A stretch of 44,582 nucleotides of DNA from Bacillota bacterium. GTDB lineage: Bacteria > Bacillota > Clostridia > Peptostreptococcales > Acidaminobacteraceae. The stretch lies in the NCBI GenBank assembly GCA_025210655.1, contig JAOARG010000052.1:1-44582 (forward strand), read 5' to 3'. The stretch's first letter is position 1, and the number at the start of each line of letters is the position of its first letter. Positions 25,612-34,021 of this stretch are shown here, piece by piece. The notes beneath the pieces were generated by a model. It was not told where the DNA came from, ran no database searches, and was given only the letters and a program-made list of their open reading frames with translations. The position numbers and the translations under genes were made by a program.

Positions 25612-25811
25612 AAAATGCAGTTTAAACAAACTGAATTTTTTAGAAAATATATAATATTTTTCAAAAAAATATATATTTATCCAAAAAAACTAATTTTTAT
25701 GATTTTTTATAGTTTTGCTGGGTATATATTCTTTGAGATAATTTTTATCTTATTCTATCAGAAAGGAGGAAGTTTGATAAGTACCTATTACAATTAAATT
25801 GAGGGGGAATT

Positions 25812-27095
25812 ATGATGAAAAAAAGTATTAGTAATGCTCCGATTAGAGATATTAGTACCCTTGGACCTTTAGCAGGTTTGACGCTTGGTATGCAACATGT
25901 TTTTACTTTGTTTGCTTCAACTGTCCTTGTTCCTATCCTTACTGGACTTGATATAGGTGTAGCCTTAGTCATGTCGGGTATTGGAACTTTACTATTTCAC
26001 TTTGTTACAAAGGGAAAAGTACCAGCTTATTTAGGATCTTCATTTTCATTTATTGCCCCAGTGATTATAGCTGGTGAGTTATATGGCCTTGAGTATGCCC
26101 GTGGTGGTATTGTAGTTGCAGGTATGTTGTACATGATTTTCTCAGCACTTATTACATACTTTGGTCCTGAAAAGGTGCTTAAATTTTTTCCACCTGTTGT
26201 TACAGGACCGATTATCATTATTATTAGTATGACATTGGCACCTAAAGCTATCGCAATGGCTGCATCTGATTGGTTATTAGCTATAGTTACACTTATTGTT
26301 ATTATTGTAGTTTCTGTATTTGGTAAGGGATTCTTTAAAATTATCCCTATTATTTTAGGTCTTATGGCTGGATATATATTGGCTGCTATGTTAGGTAGAA
26401 TAGATTATTCAGCAATTGCTCAAGCAAAATGGATAGGATTACCCAATTTTGAATTACCGAAGTTTAACTTTGGTGCAATTATGATTGTTGCACCAATTGC
26501 CCTTACAACCGTTGTTGAACACGTAGGTGATGTTCTTGCCATGAGTGGAGTAATTAAGAAAGATCTTGCAAGGGATCCTGGTTTAAACAGAACATTGATT
26601 GGCGATGGTCTAGCTACTTCAATTTCTGCATTTTTCGGAGGTCCTGCAAATACAACATATTCTCAAAATACTGGTGTTCTTGCCCTTACAAAGGTTTGGG
26701 ATCCAAAGGTTATGAGGATAGCAGCTGTAATTACTATATTTATAGGATTAGTTCCAAAGTTAAATGCTTTTACCAGTACTATTCCCAAAGCTGTAATAGG
26801 GGGAGCCGTTATTATTCTATTTGGTATGATTGCATCAATTGGTGCAAGAACACTAGTAGACAATCAAGTGGACTTCTCTAAATCAAGAAATATGATTATT
26901 ATTGCAGTGGTATTAGTATTCGGCCTAGGAGGCGCGATGATCCCTATCAAAATAGGTGTAACAGAAGTAAAACTTGTAGGTATGGCTTTAGCAGCCATAA
27001 TAGGTATCGTATTAAATATTATTCTTCCTGCTGATATGGATGGTGATGAAGAGCTAGAAGAGGATGATGGGGAAGTAGTATTATCTGAAAACTAG
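25812..27095 (+). CDS. NCS2-family uracil/xanthine permease
   Basis: A 427-residue carrier with about 14 predicted membrane segments. The TM1 signature GMQHVFTLFASTVLVP has the conserved Gln-His. TTVVEHVGDVLAMSG supplies the substrate-binding Glu of TM8, and GGPANTTYSQNTGVLALTKV is the TM10 motif, with NTTYxxN favouring uracil (UraA/PyrP) over xanthine. The C-terminus is acidic (DEELEEDDGE). GAGGGGG upstream fits ATG 25812 or 25815. No PyrR attenuator or purine riboswitch is visible in the leader, so regulation is unclear. A hairpin and a family A arm follow. Confidence 0.92.
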   Translation: MMKKSISNAPIRDISTLGPLAGLTLGMQHVFTLFASTVLVPILTGLDIGVALVMSGIGTLLFHFVTKGKVPAYLGSSFSFIAPVIIAGELYGLEYARGGIVVAGMLYMIFSALITYFGPEKVLKFFPPVVTGPIIIIISMTLAPKAIAMAASDWLLAIVTLIVIIVVSVFGKGFFKIIPIILGLMAGYILAAMLGRIDYSAIAQAKWIGLPNFELPKFNFGAIMIVAPIALTTVVEHVGDVLAMSGVIKKDLARDPGLNRTLIGDGLATSISAFFGGPANTTYSQNTGVLALTKVWDPKVMRIAAVITIFIGLVPKLNAFTSTIPKAVIGGAVIILFGMIASIGARTLVDNQVDFSKSRNMIIIAVVLVFGLGGAMIPIKIGVTEVKLVGMALAAIIGIVLNIILPADMDGDEELEEDDGEVVLSEN

Positions 27096-27109
27096 TCTTT
27101 CCACTTAAT

Positions 27110-27136
27110 AGGGACAGTCCTTAATTGGCTGTCCCT
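27110..27136 (+). terminator. Hairpin after the permease gene
   Basis: AGGGACAG pairs with CTGTCCCT over an 11-nt loop. No T-run follows; the family A arm begins at the next base. Confidence 0.6.
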
Positions 27137-27328
27137 GTCTAGTACTGTTCTTACAAGAACTCGTGACTAGTACTTAAGTATTACTTGCATGTCTAGTACA
27201 AGATATGAAAATCTTGTGTCTAGTGGATCACTCATAGTAATCCGACCTATGATATTTTCCAAATGGAAAATTTTAATCGTAGATAAGTTCATAAAGATAA
27301 TTTATATGGAGATAGTACTCCATATTTT
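27137..27328. repeat. Ladder arm E4a (family A, left arm only) with terminator
   Basis: Four GTCTAGT/GACTAGT spacers from 27137 are separated by hairpins (GTTCTtacaAGAAC, ACAAGATatgaaaATCTTGT, GGATcactcatagtAATCC). The conserved inner TTTTCC/GGAAAA hairpin and ATCGTA follow, then a terminator (ATATGGAG/CTCCATAT plus a T-run, 27307-27334). The expected right arm of ACTAGAC spacers is missing. Confidence 0.78.
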
Positions 27329-27379
27329 TTTATGTAAAAATTATAATAGATGTGTATGCTAGAGTATAATAGATTTGCT

Positions 27380-27668
27380 GAAAAGGTGAATCGCATATTA
27401 TTTTTATATGCTAGGAGAATTAATTTTGTAAACAAAATAAGGGGAAAAGGAAGAACTTACAGATCTTAAAGGTACTTTTAAAGATCTTAGTCTTTCCTTT
27501 CCCCTCGTTTTGCATGCAAAACTAATTCCCCTAGCAAATGCGAAGCAATGTGCGGTTCTCCTTTTCCCCCTATATCCTAACCACCGCTTGCTTTAGCAAG
27601 CGCACCACCACAAGCCCCAAAAGGGCGAGTACACTACCATTTCTACGTTTTCGTAGAAATACACCACC
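27380..27668. repeat. Ladder element E4b (family B, left arm truncated)
   Basis: A second family B copy. The inner rungs are present on both sides (GAAAAGGTGAA at 27380 and matching right-arm C-rich spacers). The full outer right arm (CCACC 27581, CACCACCA, TACACTACCA, TACACCACC ending 27668) is retained, but the outer left arm (GGTGGTGTA, TGGTAGTGTA, GGTGG) is absent. The right arm is close to that of E2 except that the terminal hairpin has a different sequence. No gene is visible in this 630-base gap. Confidence 0.8.
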
Positions 27669-27681
27669 CACAATTTTTTTA

Positions 27682-27690
27682 TGTTATAAT
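27682..27690 (+). promoter_or_regulatory. Extended -10 promoter of the epimerase operon
   Basis: TGTTATAAT is a perfect extended -10. No good -35 is present, because that position falls in the end of E4b. Confidence 0.62.
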
Positions 27691-27724
27691 AATAAAAAAA
27701 TTACATAAACTAAGGATGATGAAT

Positions 27725-28789
27725 ATGAAAATAACAGGTGTAAAGATTAAAAGAGTTAAGAAAAAACTTATTAAACCATTTAAGATAGCAGCGGGTGTTT
27801 CTTACTATTCTAATCAAATTATTGTTAAGGTAGAAACAGATGAAGGTATATATGGGCTTGGTGCAGCAGGGCCATCTCCAAGGGTTACTGGAGAAACTAT
27901 TGAAACTTGTATGGAGATGATTAAATATTTTGGTGAGCAATTAGAGGGTCAAAATCCTCTAGATATAGAGATGTGTAATTTTATTATGAATAAGGTTGGA
28001 AGAAATACTTCTGCTAAAGCAGCTATAGATATTGCACTTCACGATATTCTTGGTAAAAAGGCAGGTCTTCCACTATACAAGCTATTAGGTGGATTTGGTA
28101 ATACTGTTGAAAGTGATATTACTATTTCAGTAGATGAGCCTGCTGTAATGGTTGAAGATGCTAAGAAACTTGTAGCAAAAGGAATAAAAATACTTAAGGT
28201 TAAGGTAGGCCTTGGTATGGAAAATGATATTGAGAGAATAAGAAAAATCAGGGAAGCTGTTGGGGATGATATTATTATCAGACTTGATGCAAATCAAGGT
28301 TGGACTGTTAAAGAAGCTATTGAAGGAATTAACAGACTTCAGGAGTTTGGAATAGAATCTGTTGAGCAACCTGTTATGAACTGGGATTATAATGGTCTTA
28401 AGGAAATTAGAAATAATATTACTGTACCTTTAATGGCAGATGAAAGTATTCATACTGCAACAGATGCTATAAGACTTATTCAAATGGATGCAGTGGATAT
28501 CATTAATATTAAGCTTATGAAGTCAGGTGGACTTTATGAAGCTGCTAAAATTAATAGCATAGCTGAGGCAGCTGGTAAAAAAGTTATGATAGGTTGTATG
28601 AATGAATCTACTATTTCCCTTGCAGCGGCAGCAGCCTTTGCGGCAGCCCATAGAAATGTTCAGTTTGCGGATTTAGATAGTGACACATATTATGCTGATA
28701 ATGATGTTGTTGGTGGATACGAAAGAGCTGAGGGGACAATGATTCTTAGCGAAAAACCAGGACTTGGAGTGGAGTATGACGAAATTTAA
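27725..28789 (+). CDS. Enolase-superfamily dipeptide (L-Ala-D/L-Glu type) epimerase
   Basis: A 354-residue member of the muconate-lactonizing subgroup. The capping-domain start is VKKKLIKPFKIAAGV. The barrel carries KVKVG (KxK base), RLDANQGW (metal Asp), SVEQPV (metal Glu), MADES (metal Asp) and the opposite base in IKLMKSGG, then the GCMNEST loop. These match L-Ala-D/L-Glu epimerases (YkfB/YcjG), used in recycling of murein peptides, although related dipeptide specificities are common. AAGG and spacing favour the ATG at 27725 over those at 27716 and 27719. It overlaps the hydrolase gene by 14 bases, so a peptide-degrading operon is likely. Confidence 0.9.
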   Translation: MKITGVKIKRVKKKLIKPFKIAAGVSYYSNQIIVKVETDEGIYGLGAAGPSPRVTGETIETCMEMIKYFGEQLEGQNPLDIEMCNFIMNKVGRNTSAKAAIDIALHDILGKKAGLPLYKLLGGFGNTVESDITISVDEPAVMVEDAKKLVAKGIKILKVKVGLGMENDIERIRKIREAVGDDIIIRLDANQGWTVKEAIEGINRLQEFGIESVEQPVMNWDYNGLKEIRNNITVPLMADESIHTATDAIRLIQMDAVDIINIKLMKSGGLYEAAKINSIAEAAGKKVMIGCMNESTISLAAAAAFAAAHRNVQFADLDSDTYYADNDVVGGYERAEGTMILSEKPGLGVEYDEI

Positions 28790-30854
28790 GTATTATAATT
28801 TAGGTTTATTTATGGGAAATATTGATTTTGAAGATCCAGAGTCTAAGGTATTTAATAGATATATAGGTGACTATATAGAAAATCTTTCACTAGAGGAAGT
28901 TGGTCAAATGACGGGACTACCTGTAAATATACTTTCCGGTGTTTATGGATATTTTAGAGAAAGAAATTTTCTTGTAAATTCTGAAGATGGAAAAATCAAT
29001 ATACCTGATTATTCTTATGAGCTACTTAAGGAAAAAGAAGAAAGATTATTTCCAACTGAAGAAGCTGTGGAAATTTTTGTTGAAAGAAATAGGCAGTTTC
29101 CAGTGGATCTTATTGTGTATAGGGGAAGTCTTATAGGATTTATAATCCCAGATAGGGATAATGTACACTATATTATCAGGGATACTTTTCAAAACTCTAT
29201 ACCTTTAGCTTTATGGAAAGATTCTATTAAAGAGAATGTATTCGGAGCAAGAAAATTAGAACTTCAAATGATAAAAATGAGAGATGGTGTATCACTTGCT
29301 ACTGAGGTCGTATTACCAGAAAATAATAAAGAAAAAAATCCTGTTATTTTTATAAGGACACCTTATGGCAGAAAATCATCAATAGATAGATATATAAGAT
29401 TTGTTAGTCGCGGATATGTACTTGTTGTACAAGATGTAAGGGGCCGTGAAGATTCAGAAGGGGTTTGGGAACCAAAGGTTCACGAAATGAATGATGGTTC
29501 AGATAGTCTTGACTGGATTGCTGATCAGAAATGGTGTAATGGAAAAATAGGAATGATAGGTGGATCTTATCTAGGATTTGTACAGTGGGCTGCTGTTTCA
29601 AGTGGCAATAAGAATCTTTCATGTGTAACTAGTATTGTTAGTTCTGGAAGCCCTTTTTATGATGTTCCAAGAAAAGGTGGAACCATGATGTCAGGAACCC
29701 TCGCTTGGACATTTATGATGGCTGAAAGTAAAAAGAATGAAGAAAACATGGATAGAAATGACTGGGATGAAATATTAGGATCATTACCCTATAAGGATAT
29801 CCCAGAAAAAGCCCTTGGAAGTAAGCTTGATTACTGGGAAGAGTGGATTAAGCATGAAAATTATGATGAATATTGGCAAGGTCTTGACTGGGCTAATAAT
29901 CCACAGCACTTTACAGTACCATCACTTCTAGTATCGGGCTGGTACGATGATAATGGTATGGGTACTACAATTGCTTGGGATATAAAAAAAAGTCTAAAAT
30001 CAAAGGATTCTAGGCTTATATTGGGGCCATGGTGTCATAAGGCTAATACCACAAGGGAGATAAATGGTGTAAAATATCCTGCAAATAGTATTAGATATGA
30101 CCTAGATTATCAGTATTATTTATGGTTTGAGTACAATCTTAAAGGAAAAGAATCCTTAGATAATAAATATCCTAGAGTTCAGACCTATACCCTTGGAAAA
30201 GGAATATGGACAGGGTCTAATGAATGGCCAAGGGAAAATACCAGGGATATAAAATTCTTTTTATGTAAGGATAATAGTCTTAAGAAAAAACCTGAAGAAA
30301 GTGCTAGTGTTTCTTATAAATACAATCCAAAGAACTGTCCACCATTTTTAATGACCCTATCAGAAAATGAGTGTAATGTACCCGGAAATTATAAAGAAGT
30401 AGATCAAAGAGAAGATGTAATATATTTCGAAACAGAGGCTCTAGAAGAAGAATTAACAATAGCAGGAGATCCATGGGGAGATTTATACCTTAAATCAGAT
30501 TGTAAGGACACAGACTGGATAATAAGACTTTGTGATGTAGATCCAGAAGGAAATTCCATAAGACTATCTGATGGAATAATAAGGGCAAAGTATAGAAACT
30601 CCTTTGAACATCCTGAACTACTTGAAGAAAATAAAATATACAATTATAAAATAAGAATGACTAAAATAGCAAACACATTTAAAAAAGGTCACAAAATAAG
30701 ATTCTCAATAACATCAGGAGCCAAAAATCTTATTTTCCCTAATACAAATACAGGGAATGACCCTATGTTTGATACTGAGGTGATTGTAGCCAATCAGACT
30801 ATACATTTTGGTGAAGATAATCCATCTTGTTTGATAATTTCAGTGGAAAGTTAA
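28776..30854 (+). CDS. CocE/NonD-type (X-Pro dipeptidyl-peptidase S15) hydrolase
   Basis: A 692-residue serine hydrolase. An N-terminal extension of about 160 residues precedes the alpha/beta-hydrolase core (MRDGVSLATEVVLP, FIRTPYGR, VVQDVRGRGE-like VQDVRGREDSEG). The nucleophile Ser is in MIGGSYLGF, an Asp candidate lies in VSGWYDDNG and His in LILGPWCHKAN. The C-terminal jelly-roll domain (GDPWGDLYLKSDCKDTDWIIRLCDVDPEG, then LSDGIIRAKYRNS) is the X-Pro dipeptidyl-peptidase C-terminal domain. No signal peptide is seen, so it is cytoplasmic. Proximity to the dipeptide epimerase favours a peptidase or amidase over a cocaine-esterase-like role. The start is ATG 28776, with GGAGT just upstream. 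Confidence 0.88.
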   Translation: MTKFKYYNLGLFMGNIDFEDPESKVFNRYIGDYIENLSLEEVGQMTGLPVNILSGVYGYFRERNFLVNSEDGKINIPDYSYELLKEKEERLFPTEEAVEIFVERNRQFPVDLIVYRGSLIGFIIPDRDNVHYIIRDTFQNSIPLALWKDSIKENVFGARKLELQMIKMRDGVSLATEVVLPENNKEKNPVIFIRTPYGRKSSIDRYIRFVSRGYVLVVQDVRGREDSEGVWEPKVHEMNDGSDSLDWIADQKWCNGKIGMIGGSYLGFVQWAAVSSGNKNLSCVTSIVSSGSPFYDVPRKGGTMMSGTLAWTFMMAESKKNEENMDRNDWDEILGSLPYKDIPEKALGSKLDYWEEWIKHENYDEYWQGLDWANNPQHFTVPSLLVSGWYDDNGMGTTIAWDIKKSLKSKDSRLILGPWCHKANTTREINGVKYPANSIRYDLDYQYYLWFEYNLKGKESLDNKYPRVQTYTLGKGIWTGSNEWPRENTRDIKFFLCKDNSLKKKPEESASVSYKYNPKNCPPFLMTLSENECNVPGNYKEVDQREDVIYFETEALEEELTIAGDPWGDLYLKSDCKDTDWIIRLCDVDPEGNSIRLSDGIIRAKYRNSFEHPELLEENKIYNYKIRMTKIANTFKKGHKIRFSITSGAKNLIFPNTNTGNDPMFDTEVIVANQTIHFGEDNPSCLIISVES

Positions 30855-30860
30855 TGTTAA

Positions 30861-31192
30861 GTCTAGGGACACCTTTTAGTCGCATCTAGGGATTCGCCAA
30901 GTCTCACATCTAGGGTGAATGATAGCTTTGCTACATTCCGTCTAGGGTTCGATGTTCCATCGACATCCAAGGAAATTTTACACAGGTAAAATAATATTTA
31001 TAAAGAAAGAACTTACTCAAAAAAATCGAGTAAGTTCTTTTTATTAGATTTAATTTAAAGTATCTTTCCGAGAGGAAAATTACAATGGATGGATTACTTG
31101 TAATCTCCTTAGACGGGATGTAACGAAGATACCAGCCTCCCTAGATTCGAAGGAAGTGAGTACTTAGATGAGACTAAAAGGAGTCCTTAGAC
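30861..31192. repeat. Ladder element E5 (family A variant, two arms, five rungs)
   Basis: Left spacers at 30861 (GTCTAGGG), 30884 and 30908 (ATCTAGGG), 30939 (CGTCTAGGG) and 30964 (CATCC) are complementary, in nested order, to right spacers ending at 31192 (CCTTAGAC), 31169 (CTTAGAT), 31146 (CCCTAGAT), 31115 (CCTTAGACG) and 31091 (GGATG), with only G-U deviations. Hairpins between spacers include TAGCtttGCTA with flanking GAATG/CATTC, TCGATG/CATCGA and GATTAC/GTAATC. A terminator sits at the centre between convergent genes. Confidence 0.87.
31006..31040. terminator. Bidirectional terminator at the centre of E5
   Basis: AAAGAACTTACTC pairs perfectly with GAGTAAGTTCTTT over a 9-nt loop, flanked by A and T runs. 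Confidence 0.88.
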
Positions 31193-31209
31193 TATTCATA
31201 AGAATAAGC

Positions 31210-32280
31210 TTACTCAGCCAATGTCCCAATATACAAGCTAGTTGAAATAATTAAGCATATAAGTGAGAAGAAGAAGCTGAAGATTATCATTCTTGAAATT
31301 TTGTGTTCAAGGAGATCTATCTTACTCACATTTATGGCATATCCGATAATGGCTAGTACTAGTTGTATTGAGAAGATAACTATACTGGTATAGAGTCTTC
31401 CAGAGTGCCAGTTGTACCTAGTTGATAATTCAAAAAATCTAATCATGCCAAATCTTAGTTCTGGTCTTGCGCTTACTAATGAACCAAATCCTAGTAGTGA
31501 TAGGAAGTAGGATGATGATAGAATAAGTCTATAAAATTGTAGTAAACGGCTTTTATAGTATGCATCGTGTAATTGATTGAATTTCTCAGTATCTATTGGA
31601 ATCATGGCTGTATCTGAGTGATTTAAAACTCTACTGATATATTCACCTTGCTTCTTGAATAGAAACTGTATGATTTGTCTTTGATCTTTGTTTTCTATTT
31701 CATCAAATATTATCCTTACATCATAGTCCTTGATTGAGTCATTGACTTTATCAATTCTTATAACCTTACCTTTTATCCAAAAATCTTCATCAACAAATTG
31801 AAGATTAAGTTGAATTTCATCATTTACCCTGAGTTTTCTTTCAACGATCCCCCTAAGTCCACCAGCACTTAAGTCTTTTGTCAGTATTGTAAATTCATTC
31901 TCTTCGTCAACTACTGGTATAACTTCAGTCAGGGACATTCTAAAGAAATCCCTTCTTTGAAGTTTATATATATCACTGGTCTTTTTAAGATAGACAACAG
32001 CTATACCATCGTGAAGATCCCTTCTAACGACCTTTGTTCTAAAAAAGCATGGCATAGAATGGGTCATGTCCAGTTGTTTTATGAAGTTTACATTCAATTT
32101 TTGTCCTGTATGAAGATTAAAAATTTTACCTTGGTCCATAGGTGCAAAAACGACAAACTCTTCATCGTGAAGATTTGTTTCCACAACCGTGTTGAACTTA
32201 AGATTGCCATTCCCGTTAGATTTGATTTCCAGTTCTATATGAGAATTAGGTTTTAATCCTGTATGTTTGATTTTTGCCAT
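31210..32280 (-). CDS. PilZ-domain protein with C-terminal membrane helices
   Basis: A 356-residue protein. The N-terminal YcgR/PilZN-like beta domain (about 10-105) is followed by a PilZ domain. It has the c-di-GMP-binding RxxxR in LQRRDFFRM (about 111-119) and the D/NxSxxG motif in DLSAGGLRG (about 139-147). After about residue 215 come three hydrophobic segments (LILSSSYFLSLLGFGSLV, a helix around IVIFSIQLVLAIIGYAI, MIIFSFFFSLICLIISTSLYIG). A PilZ protein tethered to the membrane by its C-terminus is unusual compared with soluble YcgR. It probably reports c-di-GMP to a membrane process. It lies upstream-to-downstream with the HAD gene on the same strand, 43 bases apart. Confidence 0.88.
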   Translation of the reverse strand: MAKIKHTGLKPNSHIELEIKSNGNGNLKFNTVVETNLHDEEFVVFAPMDQGKIFNLHTGQKLNVNFIKQLDMTHSMPCFFRTKVVRRDLHDGIAVVYLKKTSDIYKLQRRDFFRMSLTEVIPVVDEENEFTILTKDLSAGGLRGIVERKLRVNDEIQLNLQFVDEDFWIKGKVIRIDKVNDSIKDYDVRIIFDEIENKDQRQIIQFLFKKQGEYISRVLNHSDTAMIPIDTEKFNQLHDAYYKSRLLQFYRLILSSSYFLSLLGFGSLVSARPELRFGMIRFFELSTRYNWHSGRLYTSIVIFSIQLVLAIIGYAINVSKIDLLEHKISRMIIFSFFFSLICLIISTSLYIGTLAE

Positions 32281-32323
32281 GATATCACTTCCTTAGTAGA
32301 GAATAAATTCATCAAAAAGAATA

Positions 32324-33043
32324 TTATAGTCTTTCAACATCTGCATTAAGTTTATATATAACATCTTTTCTTTCCACTATTATTGTAGTCTTATCCCTTA
32401 TTTCTTTATTGGATTTAATCTGACAAATCAATTCATTGGTAGGGTTGATAGCAACTGCCCTTCCAACAAGTTTAAACATAGACATATCACCATTTGTATC
32501 CCCATAAGCATAGGATGCTCCAAGGTCTATATCATAATTTTCCTTAAATTCCATGATGGCTTTTTCTTTACTATCAGAATCCCACATTTGAACAACATCT
32601 CCTGTAAATATATTATTCTCAGTAAGATACTTGGTTGCGCGGAAATCTGTTATTTCATATTTTTCAGCCATTTTTTCCACAAGAAAATCTGGACTTCCAG
32701 AAATGAAGAAAACTAAATAACCATTGTTAAGGTGCCAGTTTATCATTTTTCTTGTATAGGCATATACTGAATCACCCTTTAGGTTGATAACCTGATTAGT
32801 GATGAAGTTAATGTCTTCTTTATTTAGTCCAATAAGGGACTTAATATATGTTTGAGCTAGATCAAGAAGGTAGTCATCATAATTACCACGTCTCTTTTTC
32901 CAGTCTTCATAAAGTTGTTTTGTGTGTGAGTGCCACTGTATTGGATCTATCACTTCGTACTTAATAAGTTTTCTAAAATGCTCTATCATTAAAGAGTTTC
33001 TATATAATGTTCCATCAATATCGAAAAAAGCTGCTTTTTTCAT
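32324..33043 (-). CDS. HAD-IB family phosphatase
   Basis: A 239-residue HAD hydrolase with motif I FFDIDGTLY (Asp8 nucleophile, Asp10 acid/base), a helical C1 cap, motif II FFISGSP, motif III Lys in DSKEKAIMEF and motif IV YGDTNGDMSMF. The arrangement matches the PSP-like HAD-IB group (phosphoserine phosphatase, CicA, 1-acyl-glycerol-phosphate-linked members); the substrate is unknown. The start is taken at 33043 because AAGGATGTGAG precedes that ATG on the minus strand, six codons inside the longest frame. It probably shares a transcript with the PilZ gene that follows it. Confidence 0.85.
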   Translation of the reverse strand: MKKAAFFDIDGTLYRNSLMIEHFRKLIKYEVIDPIQWHSHTKQLYEDWKKRRGNYDDYLLDLAQTYIKSLIGLNKEDINFITNQVINLKGDSVYAYTRKMINWHLNNGYLVFFISGSPDFLVEKMAEKYEITDFRATKYLTENNIFTGDVVQMWDSDSKEKAIMEFKENYDIDLGASYAYGDTNGDMSMFKLVGRAVAINPTNELICQIKSNKEIRDKTTIIVERKDVIYKLNADVERL

Positions 33044-33372
33044 TTTTCTCACATCCTTCATTTTGTCTTCTATATGTTTATAGTTAATAAATATAAATGA
33101 TATTCATCATAATTACAAGGGCTTTTTGTATATATTGGCCTTAAAGATTATTGTATATATTTACTAATGTCGATGGATATTAATCTCATATGCATGAAAA
33201 AACTGGAATGTAATTAGTAAAATATAACAAGAAATTCCCTGAATAGTTGTTTAAATGTTCAGTTTTGGGATATATATTTAATAGGATTAAACAAGTGCAC
33301 TTACATAATATATCTATTATTAAAAATATCCATAAATATATATACTTAAACATTTTTGGGGGAGGGATGTAT
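33044..33372. other. Divergent promoter gap, no gene seen
   Basis: A very AT-rich gap of 329 bases between divergent starts. TATACT at 33341-33346 may be the -10 for the small membrane protein gene. No ladder element, RNA gene or clear dyad was found. Confidence 0.45.
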
Positions 33373-33738
33373 ATGACTTGGTTTGTTGCCATAGCGTTTT
33401 TAATCACTTGTTTAATTGGGCTTGCAGTTGAAAATCTAAAAATGAAGCTCACTATTGGTAAAGTAAAGAAACTTAATGACAATATCAAAGAAGATATTGA
33501 ACATTATGTAGAAGGAAAGAAAAGTCTCACAGTGTTTGAAGTTGACAATTTGAAAAGAGATTTAAAAAAGAAGTATATTGATAATGAACATGTTATTGAG
33601 GATATAATGTTATACAAGGATAATGAATGTACACTTAAATTGATCTACAGAAAGTCATATGCAATTCAGGAGGTAGACATTAGGTTCTGTAAAGAGAATT
33701 GTGTATATAATGAAATTTCCCTTATCTATGATGATTAA
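33373..33738 (+). CDS. Small single-pass membrane protein, unknown function
   Basis: A 121-residue protein. One N-terminal membrane helix (TWFVAIAFLITCLIGLAV) is followed by a charged, probably cytoplasmic domain. The domain is helical to about residue 65 (KKLNDNIKEDIEHYVEGKK) and then strand-rich (ECTLKLIYRKSYAIQEVDIRF), with two cysteines near the end (FCKENCVYNE). GGGGGAGGG lies 6 bases before the ATG at 33373, so the longer upstream frame is rejected. No family recognised. Confidence 0.72.
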   Translation: MTWFVAIAFLITCLIGLAVENLKMKLTIGKVKKLNDNIKEDIEHYVEGKKSLTVFEVDNLKRDLKKKYIDNEHVIEDIMLYKDNECTLKLIYRKSYAIQEVDIRFCKENCVYNEISLIYDD

Positions 33739-33812
33739 TCAGTGAAAATAAAAAAATGATTAGGATTTATAATCAGGGGTAATAAGATAATACAAGAAAG
33801 ATAAAATCTTTT

Positions 33813-33840
33813 TTGTAACCTCTCCGTAGAGGTTTATATA
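33813..33840 (+). promoter_or_regulatory. Promoter of a short transcript
   Basis: TTGTAA (33813-33818), 16 bp, TATATA (33835-33840). The surrounding TTTGTAACCTCT is the same sequence as one unit of the repeat upstream of the ABC operon at 20841. Confidence 0.5.
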
Positions 33841-33949
33841 GATGTAATTATAGGGATGATATAGTAGGTGAAGACCTATTCGACTTTAATTAGTTACAAG
33901 AAATAACGTTTTAGGATAAACAGAGTTACCTGAAATTAAGAAATGGGGG

Positions 33950-34021
33950 ATGTATATTATAGAAGTAAATCATCCGTACACAATTGAATATGAAAATTTG
34001 GAACATGCCTATAATTACTAG
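33950..34021 (+). CDS. Possible 23-residue peptide in a short transcript
   Basis: An ATG at 33950, in the same frame as an ATT at 33956 that is 6 bases after GGGGGA, opens a short frame encoding about 22 residues (ends NHPYTIEYENLEHAYNY). It ends directly at the left arm of a strong terminator. The frame lies in a compact unit: promoter at 33813, about 220-nt transcript, terminator at 34021. The unit could equally be a small RNA, since the 5' part contains a TAGGT/ACCTA stem-loop. Translation is unproven. Confidence 0.35.
   Translation: MYIIEVNHPYTIEYENLEHAYNY

Noticed and set aside
25615..25797. 60-residue open frame starting in the right arm of E3
   Set aside because: No ribosome-binding site at its start, it begins inside a ladder arm, and its composition (Ile/Phe/Lys/Tyr) is what AT-rich noncoding DNA gives. 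Only the last seven codons have a proper site, reported separately.
25620..25811. Purine riboswitch or PyrR attenuator in front of the nucleobase permease
   Set aside because: None of the conserved loop sequences of those elements could be found; the leader is nearly pure A/T.
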